A DNA stretch of 64,000 bases from Ancylostoma caninum (taxonomy: Eukaryota; Nematoda; Chromadorea; Rhabditida; Ancylostomatidae), in NCBI GenBank assembly GCA_037903475.1, contig JBAJFG010000643.1, forward strand, positions 1,178,001 through 1,242,000, in the 5' to 3' direction. Under the pieces are notes generated by a model. The model was not told the DNA's origin and did not search any database. It saw only the letters and a list, made by a program, of their open reading frames with translations. This document shows, one piece after another, positions 1 to 14,043 of this stretch (position 1 is its first letter; each line of letters opens with the position of its first letter). A program made the position numbers and the translations under genes.

Positions 1-2123
1 GGAAAAGCCGATCAGAAATTTGCATGCCGAATAGGTTGCTGAGAGGTATTAGGGACCGGCTGCTTGATGTGTGGGGTTAATCTGGGGCGCGAATTTTTTG
101 TTGAGCTGTAGAAAAGGAAAAAAGTGAAGACAAAGGAGCTGGGTACCAGTTTGTGGCAAGTCACTGCCTGTGGGAAGGTTTATGACTGGCGCGAGGATTA
201 CTCTCGCTCCTAGGAGTACATGAAGAGTAAACAAAAATTGCTGAAAACAAATTTGAGTCAAGGACGCGTGCTGGCGGAATGATAGTAAAGGTAAAAGAGC
301 TCCGTAACTGAACTGTAGTCCACAATAACTAGAGAAATAAGCTCAGAAGTGCACCAAGGATCTTGGAAAACATGGAATTTCTAAGAGTAATCAACTAAAA
401 ATGAGGGTTTATGGCATAAATTGCATGCGTTTTGTGCAGCTACAGAGCGTCTGGTCTGTCGCGCCGCACCACCTAAGCGGCGCGGCACATCACACAGATG
501 CACCCCATTGGTGTCGCGCAGTGTTTTCCGCGGTTTTCTCTGTGTCTTTTTTTCTTAATCCTGAAAACCTGGTAAAAACATAAGCAAAGCATCAGTACCA
601 AGAAGATCACAGCACCCAACTGGTTTGCCGCATCGTGTGAGAGATGCGGCGCGGCAGACCAGGCGGGCGGATTTCCGACAGAATGACTGGCACTGTCAGT
701 GTTAATCCAGAAAACACACATAAACAATGGAAAATAAATAACAATAAAAATTACAGGGGCTAAAGGGATAAAAAATGAAGGCACTAGACGGAAAATGAAG
801 AGGTTCACGAGGTTTCAAGGCTCGTAAGAGCCCTTCTGACTTCCATATGAGGAAACTTTGAGAATTCAAGAACAAAGTCATGCCAGGTGGAAGCAAAGAA
901 ATGAGGACGGATAAAAAAAAGAAAAGATTGAAAGGAAAAAAGATCGAGCCACGGGACCCTACCGACAAGAGCAATCTGCTGAAACATGAGCCTTGGCAAC
1001 ATTGAAAGATGAAACGTCCTTCAAGCACCCACGAAGTCATTCTGCTATGCAGACACCTCGGAAGAGAAGAAAAAATGCACCATTATAGGTTTGTCCTTGC
1101 GCAAGTGGATTATGGATTTATTTGCGTTTTGATACTATGTCGGCTCGGGAATAAAAAGGAGAAAAGAGGATTCTGAGAAATTAGGAGATGAGAAGGAATG
1201 AAGTCATCCTCAAGTTTCAGGAACAGATGCAGTCACAAATATTTAGACACGACAAATTTAGGCTGTCTGTATGATATAGTAAATAAAAGTCGAGTATAAG
1301 GAAAGAACACTTGATGACGTCACCGAGCGGACGCGATTTTTCGAAGTACTTACCTGTTTTTATAAACTAATCGTAAGAACAAAACACTGAAGCATTCCTA
1401 TTCCGGATTGAACTCTTCTCCTTCCGCACAATGGGCTTCGAACCACTTGGTCATGCCAAATTAAGTACTAACAAAACAAGGACCCAAGTGAGACATACAT
1501 AAGCTATCATATACACATCGTTCCATACAACGAATATATTCGTGAAGACAAGCAGCAGAAGCAATGGCTGCGGATGAAAAATCTGTGCAATCCATTAGGA
1601 ATGCAAATATCATGGACGGGAGCCACGCGTTGGGCTCTAATTTTACGAACTTTTCTGGGGAAAGAAATTTTCTGGATTTCCCTTCAATTATCGACGTGCT
1701 GACCAATTTGCTTGGTATCTTTTTTTTTCTCACTAGCACATTCTCAGTTGTTTAATAGATTTTATCAAATTAGGAATGAAAGCGCGGATGTATACAGTGC
1801 ATAAGGATGAAATTGGCTGATTTCCGCGACGCTTACCTTCCGTCTAGATTGTTGTCAGAGGCTGTAGATTATATGTAGTCAATCGCTATCTATAGTTTCT
1901 CTAATATGTACAGCAATGATTGACTTGCTGGAGATAACGATGTGGGGAAAAAGGCAGGCGTCGCGGAAAGTGGCCAGGTTCACTCTAATTGAGTGTTGAT
2001 GTCATAAAAACATGAATAAAGGACATTTACTGAAGCTTTTCCATGAAATTGTGTTTTAAAATACCCAGAATCCTTGCATATAACAGATCAAAAGAAGAGA
2101 AAATCCTTACCTTCAGCAAGTGG
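1..2123. other. Gene-poor stretch, no supported gene
   Basis: No gene can be supported here. The only organised structure is the GC-rich inverted repeat at 451-662. On the minus strand, 1461-1575 reads as a short cysteine-rich peptide (five cysteines in about 30 residues) behind a possible acceptor at 1575, and 1832-1862 could be a very small exon with a GTAAGC donor. Phase between the two does not work, so I do not call a gene. Confidence 0.5.
451..662. repeat. GC-rich imperfect inverted repeat (212 bp)
   Basis: The left end reads CTGGTCTGTCGCGCCGCACC. The right end read in reverse complement begins CTGGTCTGCCGCGCCGCATC, so about 17 of the first 20 bases match. The ends are far more GC-rich than the flanks. 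It looks like a small non-autonomous DNA element. No target duplication is obvious and only one copy was recognised in this window. Confidence 0.5.
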
Positions 2124-2386
2124 CAGTGGCGAACGCAGGGGGAGCCCCCCACCGAGAATTGGTCGGCAAATTTTTGAAATTACTTTACAATACATACAAA
2201 AATCTTGCATTAGTTTATTTTTACCTGTTTTATTTTAATATTATTTTTAATGCATTTTTTATTAATTATTAATTATTATAAATAATATTTTTGTTAATTT
2301 CATTTTCCGTTTGGGCCCCCAAAACGGCGGAGACCCCACTTTTTTTCCCACGCTCCCCTCCCGTCCACTTTCTGCGTCCGCCACTG
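2124..2386. mobile_element. MITE with CAGTGGCGGACGCAG-type ends, copy A
   Basis: A 263-bp element bounded by inverted 15-bp ends (left CAGTGGCGAACGCAG, right CTGCGTCCGCCACTG). A G-rich then C-rich stretch follows the left end, the middle is very AT-rich, and the right side holds a conserved block with AAACGGCGGAGACCCCACTT. The copy at 21953-22249 shares the same ends, the same AT-rich core and the same right block, so this is a real dispersed family. There is no coding capacity, so it must be mobilised in trans. Confidence 0.8.
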
Positions 2387-4776
2387 AGAAGTGGGTATAG
2401 CAATTAACAAATGATTTAGTACCTCGACATGTTTTTTGGTGATTTTTTTATTTTCCATATTATAGCGAGCATTTTGAAGGCCATAGAAAACAAACACATC
2501 GACATCATCGAAGAAATGAGCAAATAAATTGAAACATGCGCCCCAAACATAGGGCTGACTAATTACAAAAGAATGAAAGCACAACAATACATATCAAACA
2601 AACCCTACAGAACAAGCACCCCGGAAGCAGAAACCCCCGAAAAGCAGAAGGTATTGTTCATTGTTCTTCATTTGTATCGTAGTCAGTTGAGTAGTTTCTA
2701 GTAGGTACATATTTCCAAGAGGAGCTTTCACGAAAATGCAAAATGCCGGGGAAAAATTCTTTGATATATTATGTTGCTAGAAATCTCTTTAGTTTGTAGC
2801 CAGAACGTCCAGAGGAAGAATTTGTGAGGAATGACGATGTTTGATGGAGAAAGAAAGAAAAAGATATTGGCAAACAAATAAAGCGGTAGAGGAAGCAAAA
2901 AAATAAAATTTGATACTCTCCGGGGAAAAAAACATTATAGTGTTAACCTGGTGTAACGCAGCAATACATCATTTTGTATTATACAATGCGCAGGTCTAAA
3001 AAAGTCAAGGGCAGTGGACATCCAGGAAATTCTAAAACGGAGAAAAAATTATATGGTGAACCATTTCTTAAAATTTCCCTGCTCCAAATTGAGTTAGCCT
3101 CATTGAAAGAGTATCCTACGTGGGTAAGAGGCAATCAAACACTTAAAAAGGTAGTGGCATCAGCACGAGTCAGGAGATTAAAATGAAGTGATTGAGAGTT
3201 AAGCTGCAGTTTTATGTATATAACTAAGTAGGAAATAAAACGTAAAGGTAAATCGTCACAGTACAACCGAAGAAAGGTGGCATTAAAATATCAAAGCAAT
3301 GCACTGGGATTCAATTTAGGTAGTAGCAACCCTAATTAGGATCATGAAGCGTTAGATATATTCGAATTCGAAAATTTTATTTTGAATTAGTCAGAAATCC
3401 GAATATTCAGAAAAAGAGAGAGCAGAGCAACCCTCGGGAATGAGAGGAATGGATTTTGGGCTTTCTGTTATTCGAACATTCGAATTTTTCGAGTCGAGGC
3501 CAAATTAATGATCAAATTAATTGGGCTATTACTTTTTACTCGGTACATAGTATATGTAGTATGGCATAAGTATAGAAGTAAGTCTATGAATAAATTCCTG
3601 AAGTTCACGGCGACTTTGCGGGCTTTGCCTCTGAGTGAAAGGGATGAGATTTTGGTAGTGGCATCAGCTTTTTAAACGAGGAGTGAATCTTGTCTGCCTT
3701 CAGAACTTGAAAGACTTTTTCTTTCATTTTTTTCTCAGTTATAGGATGATGAGAGACAAAAAAACAAACATAAACAAGTCTTCGGATCTGCATAGCTCTC
3801 AGAGTGAGTACACTTGAGGATCGGACAGCTACGATGCGATAAATCCGCAGTCCCATGAAGAATACCTAGGAACCACAGCCAGGAACCACAACACAAGAAA
3901 GAAGTTGGTCGACGATCGCTGCGTACTGTTCGCTGGCGTCCATAAACAAAAACAAGTCGGCCTGAGCCGGCCGTGAAAGGCGTCTTACGGCTCCCACCCC
4001 CCCCCCCCCTCGTACAGCGCAGAGTCGGCTCCCAAAGTAGCCGACCAGCCAGCGAAACCTGCTCGCGTCGAACCTGTGCGCGCCGTCGCTGATCCCCACG
4101 CCTAATGCCAAAATTGGTCGGCTCAGCCCCCCCCCCCTCACTCCGCGTGACGCCATCGTGTCCAGATTGCCGTCATATGCAACGAACAATACGGGGATTA
4201 TGCTGGCGATTCGCCATAAGTCACAAAACGACCCTCGTTTTAGCTCTCAGCACAGATCCAAAGACGAGCGAACAAAAAGCGGCCACGGCGAGGGACAATG
4301 AAGCTGCTCTGGGGTGCTAAAACGGGGGCGGGGGGCTTTTCAGTGGTAGAAGTCGCGAGGAAAAACAAGCACATCGGCTCTTGTCGCACAAGACACCGCG
4401 CGAAAGCCTTTTTTGAGCAAATACTTCGCAGAAGAACCGGAAGAAAAGCGATAGCCGCCGGACGAACAACCGGGAGAACACGCTGTTCTTCTCGACGTAC
4501 GTGTGCCGTGAGAGTGGATCGAGCAGAGACTGGATTCTGACTTATCCAATGTGCCCAAACGTGGCCATTAAAGCTAAAGAGACGTGGAAATTTTGTACCA
4601 ATCTCACAGGGTTAAGAATCCTTTGTAGAAGAAAGTTTTAGGTAATTTTAGGGTGAAAGAAATGCTACTGGGACAAATCTTCGTTGTATTACAAGGGTAA
4701 ATGCGGATGAAGTTATTCCACCTAAGTTTCAGTGTTCCGTTTTTTTTTTTTGGGGGGGGGGCACCCTGAGTGTATG
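2387..4776. other. Intergenic, with a GC-rich block at about 3930-4540
   Basis: No gene is supported. The stretch 3930-4540 is much more GC-rich than its surroundings and holds two runs of C (about 3999-4011 and 4129-4137). Minus-strand reading at about 3865-3938 gives a plausible short start exon (MDASEQYAAIVDQLLS), so the block could be a promoter with a first exon, but no matching second exon was found. Plus-strand ORFs in the block look like GC-driven artefacts. Confidence 0.4.
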
Positions 4777-4778
4777 AA

Positions 4779-4841
<63 letters not shown>

Positions 4842-4843
4842 AA
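4777..4843. repeat. (AAAT)n microsatellite, likely a retroelement tail
   Basis: About 16 copies of AAAT directly follow the sequence GCACCCTGAGTGTATGAAT, itself preceded by T and G runs. Similar GCACC-TGAGTGTAT words followed by AATAA-type repeats occur near 21890-21925 and, more loosely, 28432-28474. That arrangement is typical of the 3' end of a nematode non-LTR retroelement or SINE. Confidence 0.75.
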
Positions 4844-7800
4844 AGATTGACAGCTGGTTCGGCAGTGATCTGACAGGTAAACTGAAAAAAAAACAACTTC
4901 TCTGAGCTGAATTTGTGTTTTCTATCCTTTTCTCTTTTCTTACTCTATTGTCTGGATTCTTTGTAGATGTTTCAACTCTTCCACGCCCTTCTCGATTTTC
5001 TTACATTTCCGTTTTCCTCTATTGTTCTTCCACGCCGGTAAATAAGACACACATACTCAAAATCCTATTAGTTTCTATGTCTCTTGAACTTGTCCACTAT
5101 TTTTAACTCGGAAAATTAAATTATCTGCTGATTTTAAGCGTCCAGCAAACAACTTAATACTCTTACAAGCTTAAGTTCTGGATGTATGCTGCTTCCCGAC
5201 ATTCCTACGCAGCATTCGACAACTTTTTTTTGTGCGAGCCCCCAAGTGCTTATTCTTCCTGCGCAAGCATCATCAGCATGTTCGAGGGCGAATTCGTTCA
5301 GAAGTGAACAACCAGTCATGGAAATCCTGGACGTTCCCTGGGAACTGGTAATCTATCCGGGATCCAGAAATTTTTCTAGTGAAGTAGATGTACTTTGTCC
5401 GAGTAATTCGACTCATGAAATTTTACTGGAAGCACTTGTCCATTGTAGATTTTTCTGTGCTGGGACTTCCTGTCCTCGGAAGCACAGATTTTTCCCAGAG
5501 ATGTTCATAAATCCCAGCACAGGAAAAGCTGTTCTAGGAATTTTTTGTACAACATTTTCCGCAGAGACTGACTTGACGACTTGCCCCCGTCAGAGACACC
5601 AGGTACTATCAAAGTTTCCAGTATTTACCACTTTTTCTAGAAGGATCCGTCCACCATGAATGGATGAGGCGGAAGAATACAGTTATCCACGAATTTGGTT
5701 ATCAGTTATTTATTTTTCTCCTTCTACTCTTCGTGCAACATCTTGAATATAATTTGCATTTTCATTCCGTAATCCTTGATTCGCGAAAACATGCTGCAGC
5801 ACTTCATTCTAGCTTCCTTCATATTCTGTTCCACGGCAGGATTCGTGAACATTCCCAGGATCTACCCATTGCTCTAAAGTGGACGAGTTTTTCCGGTGAA
5901 AATGGTTATCCGTCCTCAGGATGACTCATACTAGTCAGAGAAAAAAAAGCTGCACCAAAAACATCAAGATTTTCACCTTTTTCTATAACAGATATAGTTG
6001 CTCGTCCACCTTGGACGAGCGGGAAGCTCAGATCATTACCGAAAACGTCCACGAATCCCGAAACTCGTAACTCGCACTGGGGCAGCTCGCTACAACCTAG
6101 CGAATTAAGGTATTACCTCGCTATAGCCGGTTTCTCAGCAAGGAAAAAATGAGAGAAACCAGTTAAAATACGAAAGTTGTTATCTCAGCACGACCTGTGG
6201 ACCCGGCTCTGGTGGTTTTTCCCAAATTTAGATATTATAGAAAATCCCTTGATAATACAACACGAAAGCAAGGAAGGGTTTGTACTTAAATTAGTGGATT
6301 TACCTAAAATTTAAGTGAAAACCACTGGATTAAGCAAAAATTCATTCAAAACCCGAGCGATTTTTGCTGTATGCTTCGAAAAAGCTTGACGTGCATGGAT
6401 CTCAGTGTGGATGTGCAATCTCTATCCGTGCGAAATTTCACAAACGCTCCAATTCACTCGAGTCCGCGTCGGAATCCATCCAGAAACCACTTGTATAGTG
6501 TCACCAGGTACAAAACTATGCTTTGTTCCGGTATCTGTTCACTTATTCACTCAAAATTTTCAGGCAGCTGTTTGCCTTTCATGGCATACTCCTTTGAGGA
6601 GTATTACCGCATCACAAAGCTTAAGACGAGGATAACCAAGGCGATCCCCGAAGTTTCACCGAATTAAATAAATTTCAGATAATAATTTGAAAATTTGATC
6701 GTACCTGTACCATACATATACGAAAGGAAGAAGGAGGAAGGGCTATTACTAGGGAAAATTATAAACTTTTCGTTCCTTTCCTTTGATCCTGGGCATTGGC
6801 GCGGAGTATACGCCTCTCTATGACTGAAATTACCCGAATTTTCAAATGATTTTTTCATCAGTTCAAAAAGTAACTGATTGTAAGTAGCATTGCTCAGTAG
6901 CTAAAAGAATGACGTCATTACTATGTAGGAAAATATTCGTTGCTACCCTAGGAACCTAAGTTTCATACAGAGTAAAACTAGGTAAACACAAGTAGAGCGG
7001 TGAAAGTGTAAAGTGCATAGCTACAGGTACAAGGACGTTAAGGACATTACCTTGCCCCAGTACAAGGACATTACCTCGCGCTTGTTTAGCCTACTATAGC
7101 TTACCTTGAACTATACAACGAAACGCTACTTCACACTTCCCTCGGAATATTTCTCCTGAATAATCATGCTGCATTTTCCCAGGATATGTTTGTTAGCTGT
7201 GAAGATTGAGGAAGTAGTGGAAAACAAAAGTGAAATCTAGAATAGGCAATGTAGGTAAAGGAGCGAGTGATAGCTTCCGTTGAGATGGAGAGATCGAAAA
7301 GGTTTTTCATAAAAAATCACCTATTCTGGAAAAATCCGAGGAAAAAACACTGGATGGAATGTTTTTTTTATGAAAAAGGAAGCTTTTCTAGAGGTAGCGA
7401 TGTTCATTAAAGAGAAGAAAACGCCACAAGTGACCGAATCGCAAGAAAAAGCTCATTAAAAAGTGAGGACAACGAAAGGAAGCTAGTTTTGGAGAGGGGC
7501 AACAGTCCACATAATTTGAATAGAACTCATACGCACTAACTTGGAAACACCGGAAAACATGGGTGTGCCCAACAACGTCAAAATAATAATGAAGAAATTG
7601 AGTGGATTCTACGTCTACTGGTCAAACTACTCTATAAATGGAAAGTTCTGTAAAGTAACTACAGTAATAATTCAAAAGGAGTCAGCAATTATGACGAGTA
7701 CGAGCGCTTCTGGACGGATTCGCCAAAGCCTACAGTTTTCGTATAGACGCTTTGGCCATTCTCTGGAGCTTGGCGTTGAGGTTACTGAATACTTTGTTGG

Positions 7801-10800
7801 AAAATTCGGGGAGAAATCGAGTTGTATCCTGTAAAGTTTTAGTAGTTATCCATAGAACGAGTTAAAAGCTTACCTTAGAGACGCTAAAGAGTTCTTATGA
7901 GGGGATAGAAGGGAGGGGAGATTGAGTTGTTGCTTTTGCTCGCTCTTTTTCTTCTAGTAATTGATGAAATGCTGTCAAATCCAGAAGTCTTGCGCATTGG
8001 ACGGATCAAAATTTGAGGGTCAGAATAGGAGATACTTCTTCTTGGCCCCCTCAGCTCATATCCACCATTATAAAGTGAATGTCCGAATATCGAATATCGA
8101 AAAGTGGGTGAATTTTTGTAGATGTTGTGATATTTTTGGTATTTTTGTGGGATAAGTGAGCCAATGCTCTTGCAAAGACACCTAGTCATGGGACAAGTAC
8201 GATTTGTGAAAAGTATTGAACCAGTTTTTGGTTCTCCATCAGCAGTTCGGAGAAGTTACTTTGATGAAACTTTAGAAGAAGGTCCATGGCTCCATTTTCA
8301 AGGATATCTAGCATATTTGAAAAAAAGTTCGACGTCAGCTGTATAAAATGTAAGGGAAAGCATGTTTAAATTCTAGAAAAAAGTGACTTGGGCTCAGGGC
8401 AAAATCCTGACTAAAATAGAAGCCGCATAGATTCCCAGATGCTGATGCCCCAATGCCAAATCCTCTGGGCGTTCCCAAACGCCCCGTAGGGTTTCTCACA
8501 GTTTCCTAGAACCGCAGTCAAAGCTAGTTCTAGCCAAGAAAGGAGCCTCCCTTTAGGAATGCCCCGAATGGTGAAGTAACCGTCGTCGTAGCACTAGGTG
8601 GTCGAAAGCGAGGAATCTTCCCAGAACCCACAAACGTCAAAGGGAAACAAACAATTAGATGGAAAAGGTCGTACAAGGCAATAACTGAGCACGACCCCAG
8701 CCGTCTCCCTTATTCGACGACAGGAAACGGTAGCGATATGACCGAGCGGAGATAATAGGTAACGGCAGAGCAAACTGGAGCAGGCCAAGCAAGAAGTCGA
8801 CATCTCGCGCCGACGTCGCTCCTCCAACACCTCCTCTCCGCTCCCAGGTTTTTTTTTTGGAAAAAGACGTTGGGTGAACTGGCTACAGTTGAAAACTCCG
8901 CCTAACAAGGTGACAGTTTACCCATCTCAAATGTGGCTGGGGCAAAACGTTGAAGACGCGGAAATCCCCCTGCGCCAGAACCAGTCAAATCGGCAGCGAA
9001 GTCTCATTAGCATGAGTAGTTAATCGCTTCTAAACCGGCGTGAACTCGCCGCTCGCCACCTAATCACCTAGTCGGAAGTTTACCGGGGTTAGGGAAGACA
9101 TCTGTCACGAGAATATGGCATGATCTTAGCCAGTTGTTTGGTGTAATAATTGAGGAGGATTAAAAATAATTTATAAGGTTACAGAAGCAGATGAAAAAGT
9201 AAGGGGAGGGTTCATAGGATCATCGAGTGCTTCATCAGCCATATTAACAATGAATCAAGTATAATAAGATGAGGATACATCAGGAAGTGATTGAGCAGCT
9301 ATGATTCCTATTGAATGAACGTGACAGAATGATTATGACTGTATGAAATTCCACTAAAAGTGCTGAACGTCTCGAGGAACAGCAATATTGTGTAGCCCAA
9401 GTACATAACACGAGCGTTGTCCATTACTTCGCACGAGTGCGGAAGCGGAGCCACAAACAGAATGTCTCTCAGAAATGAATCGTCAAAGTCATTTTGCTGT
9501 AGTGTCTGAGCCAAAAATTGACCAGTAAATGTCAAGGAATGAAGGGGATCAAGAAAAAATCCCCAGGGACTCAACAAATTTAAAAACTTTTTTTTTTTGC
9601 TCTGAAATGCTCTAAAAACACCGACAATAGTTGGGAAGACAGCAGATAGATAAAGAACCTCGGAAAAGTGTACAGCAATTGGAGAGGAATGAGAGAAAAG
9701 CAGGCTGTTCGCACGGTTACTCAACTATCGTCGCGGTTGGAACAGACTATACATTGTTTTTTTTTTGTCAAAACTGAAATGAAACGGCGTTTAATACCAT
9801 GTACACAGTATTCGCAAGAAGAAACCACCCTCTAAGCTTTGCTCCCCGAATTCTCAGCTCAGCAACAAAACCATGCACATAACAAGTAAGAAAACCATGC
9901 ATCTAATACGTAAGAAAAATTTTGAGCGGTGAAACTAGAATAAAGTTAGAAAAACGGAAATATTGTAGAAAATTATACCATTTTATTTTGAAAACGTTTT
10001 CTGAAATTTTATACACGATGAAAAAATAATGTCCCAAAAAGCAAGCATTGAAAAAGGCAATAAAATCTTTTCCACGAAGTCAGGATATATGGTGCTGAAC
10101 AGGTGCTGATCGTTATCGTATTTTGTTCACTTCTGAATCCAATTTTCTCTAGCTCACCTGATTCGAACTGTGCCAAATAAGCCACCTTTGGTGCAAAGAA
10201 ACGCCATCGAAATGAGAGCCGCCGCAGGTGTGAAGCGCCCTCATCGAAGTGCTCTCTCCCATTCCATCATTTCTGAAGAAGCTTGACATTCTAGAGTTGT
10301 TAGCCACTTTCTACGAAGTGGCTTAAATCTTCTGAAGTGGAACCGGTGAAGGTTTCGAGCTAATAGGGAAATGAGTTCAACGCTCAGGATTCGCCTGGAC
10401 GTTCGATGAAGCTTGTCTGCTGAGGCGATAGCTAAATCTGGGGAACAAGATCTATGAGTGAAGCTAATGTCCCAATTTGAAAGCGTTTGAGATGGGCGAT
10501 GATTAATGGAGCGTGTTGCTTTGAGCACCGGAGATATTGTACCTCCGAAACTCTAGAAGTTCATTGTTTCCTTGAATCAGGGAATTCACTCAAAACTGAG
10601 AATCTTCTTCCCAAACACTTCTTGAATTTATTCTTGTTGGGCATATAAATAATAACATTTCCGGAGAAAACACTAGAATTTCTGTAATACAGCAAAAGTC
10701 CACTAAAAATGCTGATCGTAATATTCCATTTTTTTTTTTCGAGGAAATATCTGTAATCTGAGCCGAATTGTGCGTTTTGGAGCGTGGATCTCAGAAACGG

Positions 10801-11163
10801 ACACTATTTTTGGGAAAGCCTACGTAAATAGCATATACTATAATGGTTTTCGTTAATCAGCCGATCAAGTTGTGGCCTAAAACGAACAACAATTAAATTT
10901 CCAAACCATATGAATTCTAATCTATGCCCTTCATAGTTCCAGGAATCCTCGTCAATTCGATGGACACTGTAGATTATTCTGAGAAGAAATAGCTAAGCGA
11001 AGAATCGAGAACCCCCTCGCACTGAGATCTAAGCCAAGAAACTGTGGCGAGAACAAAAAGATTTGCTGGGATATTGTGATCTTACCGCTAACCTAGAATG
11101 GACGAATTTTCCGGGCAGTAATTGCTGCATTCATTGCCCCAGGCACACATTTTTATTTTTTGT
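4844..11163. other. Long gene-poor stretch with weak coding candidates
   Basis: Nothing here could be joined into a gene. The most coding-like pieces are: plus 6562-6667, after a TTTTCAG acceptor, reading into a 34-residue C-terminus; plus 8164-8346, 60 codons with balanced codon use; minus 9308-9724, 138 codons; and minus 10241-10528, 95 codons. None matches a family I recognise. Poly-T/A tracts and short inverted repeats are common. Confidence 0.4.
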
Positions 11164-11215
11164 TGTGACGTAATCTTTAGGAAAAAGTGCTTTTTCACCT
11201 TAAGATTACGTCACA
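11164..11215. repeat. Hairpin with a 14-bp perfect stem containing TGACGTAA
   Basis: TGTGACGTAATCTT at 11164-11177 is the exact reverse complement of AAGATTACGTCACA at 11202-11215, separated by 24 bases that themselves fold around AAAAAGTGCTTTTT. TGACGTAA is a bZIP/CRE-like half-site, so the palindrome presents it twice. It may be a regulatory site or the remains of a MITE. Confidence 0.65.
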
Positions 11216-13946
11216 GCCGTTTTGCATCAGTTTTTTAAAATAGAAGCCCGTGGTTTGTGGGGTGGCGGTCGACGACCGCGCCGCATGCATGCGCTTTCCA
11301 AGTTCGGGTTGTTTCTTCAAATTCGACGCACTAAATGACATCGGTGGCCACCTTCTCAGTTTCCGGGTTCCGAAAACACTCATCTGTCTCACTCAAGCTT
11401 AGAAAAGTTGTCCATATCCACGCAGAACTGCTCGTACTCTAGAAGGCTGCAGCCGCGACGCGCACATGAATCGACCAATCACAGACCAGCAGTGTACCTG
11501 TTGTCACGCGGCCCCGATGAAGAATGTCATTTACTGCAGCCATATCCTGCAAGTTGAAGCCACTAAAAAAGGTGCCCCCTTCATACGTAAGAACGTGTTT
11601 ATCTTCTACCTAACCTCATCTTAAACCTAACGATAGCCCATTTTCTCCGCGGGGTCTTTTTATAACTACATACCCAAAGCAGATAGTTTTGAGCGCTTTG
11701 AAACATGCGAATACTGTTATAATCATTAAAAGAATGAAGAAAAGTTTGTGGTAGAGCATTACTTCGCAAAACCCCTTCCTGGAACGCGTGCACCATAAGA
11801 TTTTCCACTCGACGCAAAACAAATACATTAAGAAGTCGTTGAGGTTTTCCATAACTGCATAAAAAAACCTCCTTTTCCAGACATCAGAAAAAGGTATCAG
11901 CAATGAAAAGCTACAGGTAAACAAAAGGCACACATGCAGAACAGGTATTCGTGGTGAATGGCAACTTCAGTTGCAGGGTTACTCAGACAAGGCAGAAGGG
12001 GACCGCAAGAGAGGCTTTGGGCTTCCTCACCTAGATAAGATGGCTTTACAAAAACTGGAAGAAATTGATAGTTCCCAGATTCTAGGAACTCCGCAGCGCT
12101 ATGCCAAATTTTCTGTTTTTTTTAGTAAATAAGCAGGAAACTTTGAAAAAGCCGCATTTCTGCGGCGGATGTTCATCCCTCAGTGTAATAAATGAAGTTA
12201 CATTAAGTTAGTTCTCATTTTTGTTTCTTTTTTCTCTCTCCTAAATGGCGCAGCTGCAAGAAGGAACAATGAATTGAATGAGAGAAAAATCAGTGACCCA
12301 AACAACTGAAGTTCACTATGGTTGTCTTTCGAAAAAAAAAGAAAAGGAAGAGTGATTGAAAGGACGAAAAGCAGACGGTCGGAAGCCCATAAGAAGAGAA
12401 GAGAAAGGACCGCGGGACTGGATTATTCAACAACTTTGCATGGAAAAACTTGGAAAATTTGCTATCAAGTTTGTCCAAAAAAGTCGAGGACTTAAGTTTG
12501 TCGTTGGTGCCGCTGCCGCATGAGTACTCGATAATCGATACGTATCAAAATCGTTTTGCCCTAAATGACGTAAAGTAGTGCGAATTTTTTGCATTGATCA
12601 GATAAATGCAATAACAAGGTAAATAAACAAGTGCTGGAATGGATAAAACCCGCCAATCGATCCCTGGATTTTTTTTTTCGAAAAAAAAACGACCAAACAA
12701 GAAGTCCTCATGCAGAAGAGGCCTGAGTTGAAAAGGAGGATGATGTGAGTGAATTGTGGATAGAAATGAAACGGATGAAAAGCTTTCGTATGAATTAGAC
12801 GTCAAGATGGTCAAAAAATGGTCCTAGATTATGGAAAATCCACAAATTCAGAGGAATTTGTCGCCTCATATTTGCCATGGAAGCCTTTCCCTGCCCATCT
12901 CTTTAAAAGATCCTTATCGAATAATTTACTTGCCCTTCACTTTTGAAGTAACAGCTCCTTATAACATGCAGTTCACATAGCCAACCGTGTCGGGGAAGAG
13001 GGGGGGGGGGGCGTAGGTATTCAAAAATTGGGTGTAGCTTGACTGTCTAGAGAGGTCCTTTCTGGATACCCACACCTTCACTGGTTTACTGTTATTACTG
13101 ACCATTTCCCAGGGTCACCGAATAAGCAATTAGGAGAAATAACTGGTGAAACGTTATTTTGTTCTAGCCCCAACGACAAACATTTCTGAGGTTCGATAAC
13201 GATCGAAATTAGCAGGACGAGTTTTCGTACTGCCAAAGAAAGGTCAATAACCTGTTGTCTAACGCACTTAAAGGAAGGTATTCACAACGGAGGACATTCT
13301 ATTCGGCTAAGTAGGGTGGTCAACCTGTAAGAAATGTGGCACTGTGTATAGAGTTATATGAACTGTAGAACAAACAGCTTTTTCGCTGAGTTTTCATGTA
13401 TGTTTTCTCATGTGAGAGGAGCGTAAAGTAGGCATGTGTACTCTCAGAAATGACAAAAAAAAATCGGCTAATTCATGGAAAATTCTCGAAACACTGATCG
13501 CCAGACAGTTCCCATGAAATACTGCGTCCATCACCACGTGTTTGACGCTTTTTTTTCCTACGCTCGCTACTCGATCCGCCGATAATTGACGCAGTTGCAC
13601 AATAAAGATCATTTTCCGCCGAAAACGTCATCCTCTATCATGGAATGCACTTTCCATAAAAAGCACGACCCGCGAAATTCGCTGATTTTTTTCTATGGGA
13701 AATTGCTTGCTTGAATTCGCCGCGAATCTGCTCCCGATGGGTCGGAATTTTGGCCACGGAGCGCACTTTAGAGGTGCTTCGTAGTTCTGAGCTAATTTTC
13801 TGCATGGATTAGCTAGAGAAATTCTGATTCTGGGACTATGTTAAGAAGGGTCTTTGCGTAATTTTCTTAGCAATAAAGCAAAGAAAAATGCAAATGCCCT
13901 AGTAAAGTCTTAGCGAACAAACGTGTCGACTCTTTGTGTTTTTCCC
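11216..13946. other. No supported gene
   Basis: The block 11216-11560 is GC-richer and contains the palindrome CGCATGCATGCG, but no open reading continues across it. The rest is AT-rich, with purine-rich tracts and a run of G at about 12999-13011. I see no paired splice sites with coding sequence between them. Confidence 0.4.
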
Positions 13947-14043
13947 GTTGAAAAAAGCATTGGCGCGACAGTACAACGACATCATTGACGTCCTGCGACT
14001 CAATGACGACCGCACAAGCGGCAGTAATTCTCCAGATGCCTAG
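13947..14043 (+). CDS. Possible terminal exon of an unknown gene
   Basis: Reading from 13949 gives LKKALARQYNDIIDVLRLND followed by a polar serine-rich end and a TAG stop at 14041-14043. Codon choice (many C-ending codons) and the sensible charged, helical composition set it apart from the AT-rich flanks. The upstream boundary is unclear: the T-rich sequence before 13955 ends in AAAAAAG, a poor acceptor. No partner exon was found upstream. It may be a lone last exon or a gene fragment. Confidence 0.3.

Noticed and set aside
3866..4189. 107-codon glycine and arginine-rich minus ORF
   Set aside because: Driven by GC-rich DNA and homopolymer C runs; only a short piece near 3865-3938 is even plausible.
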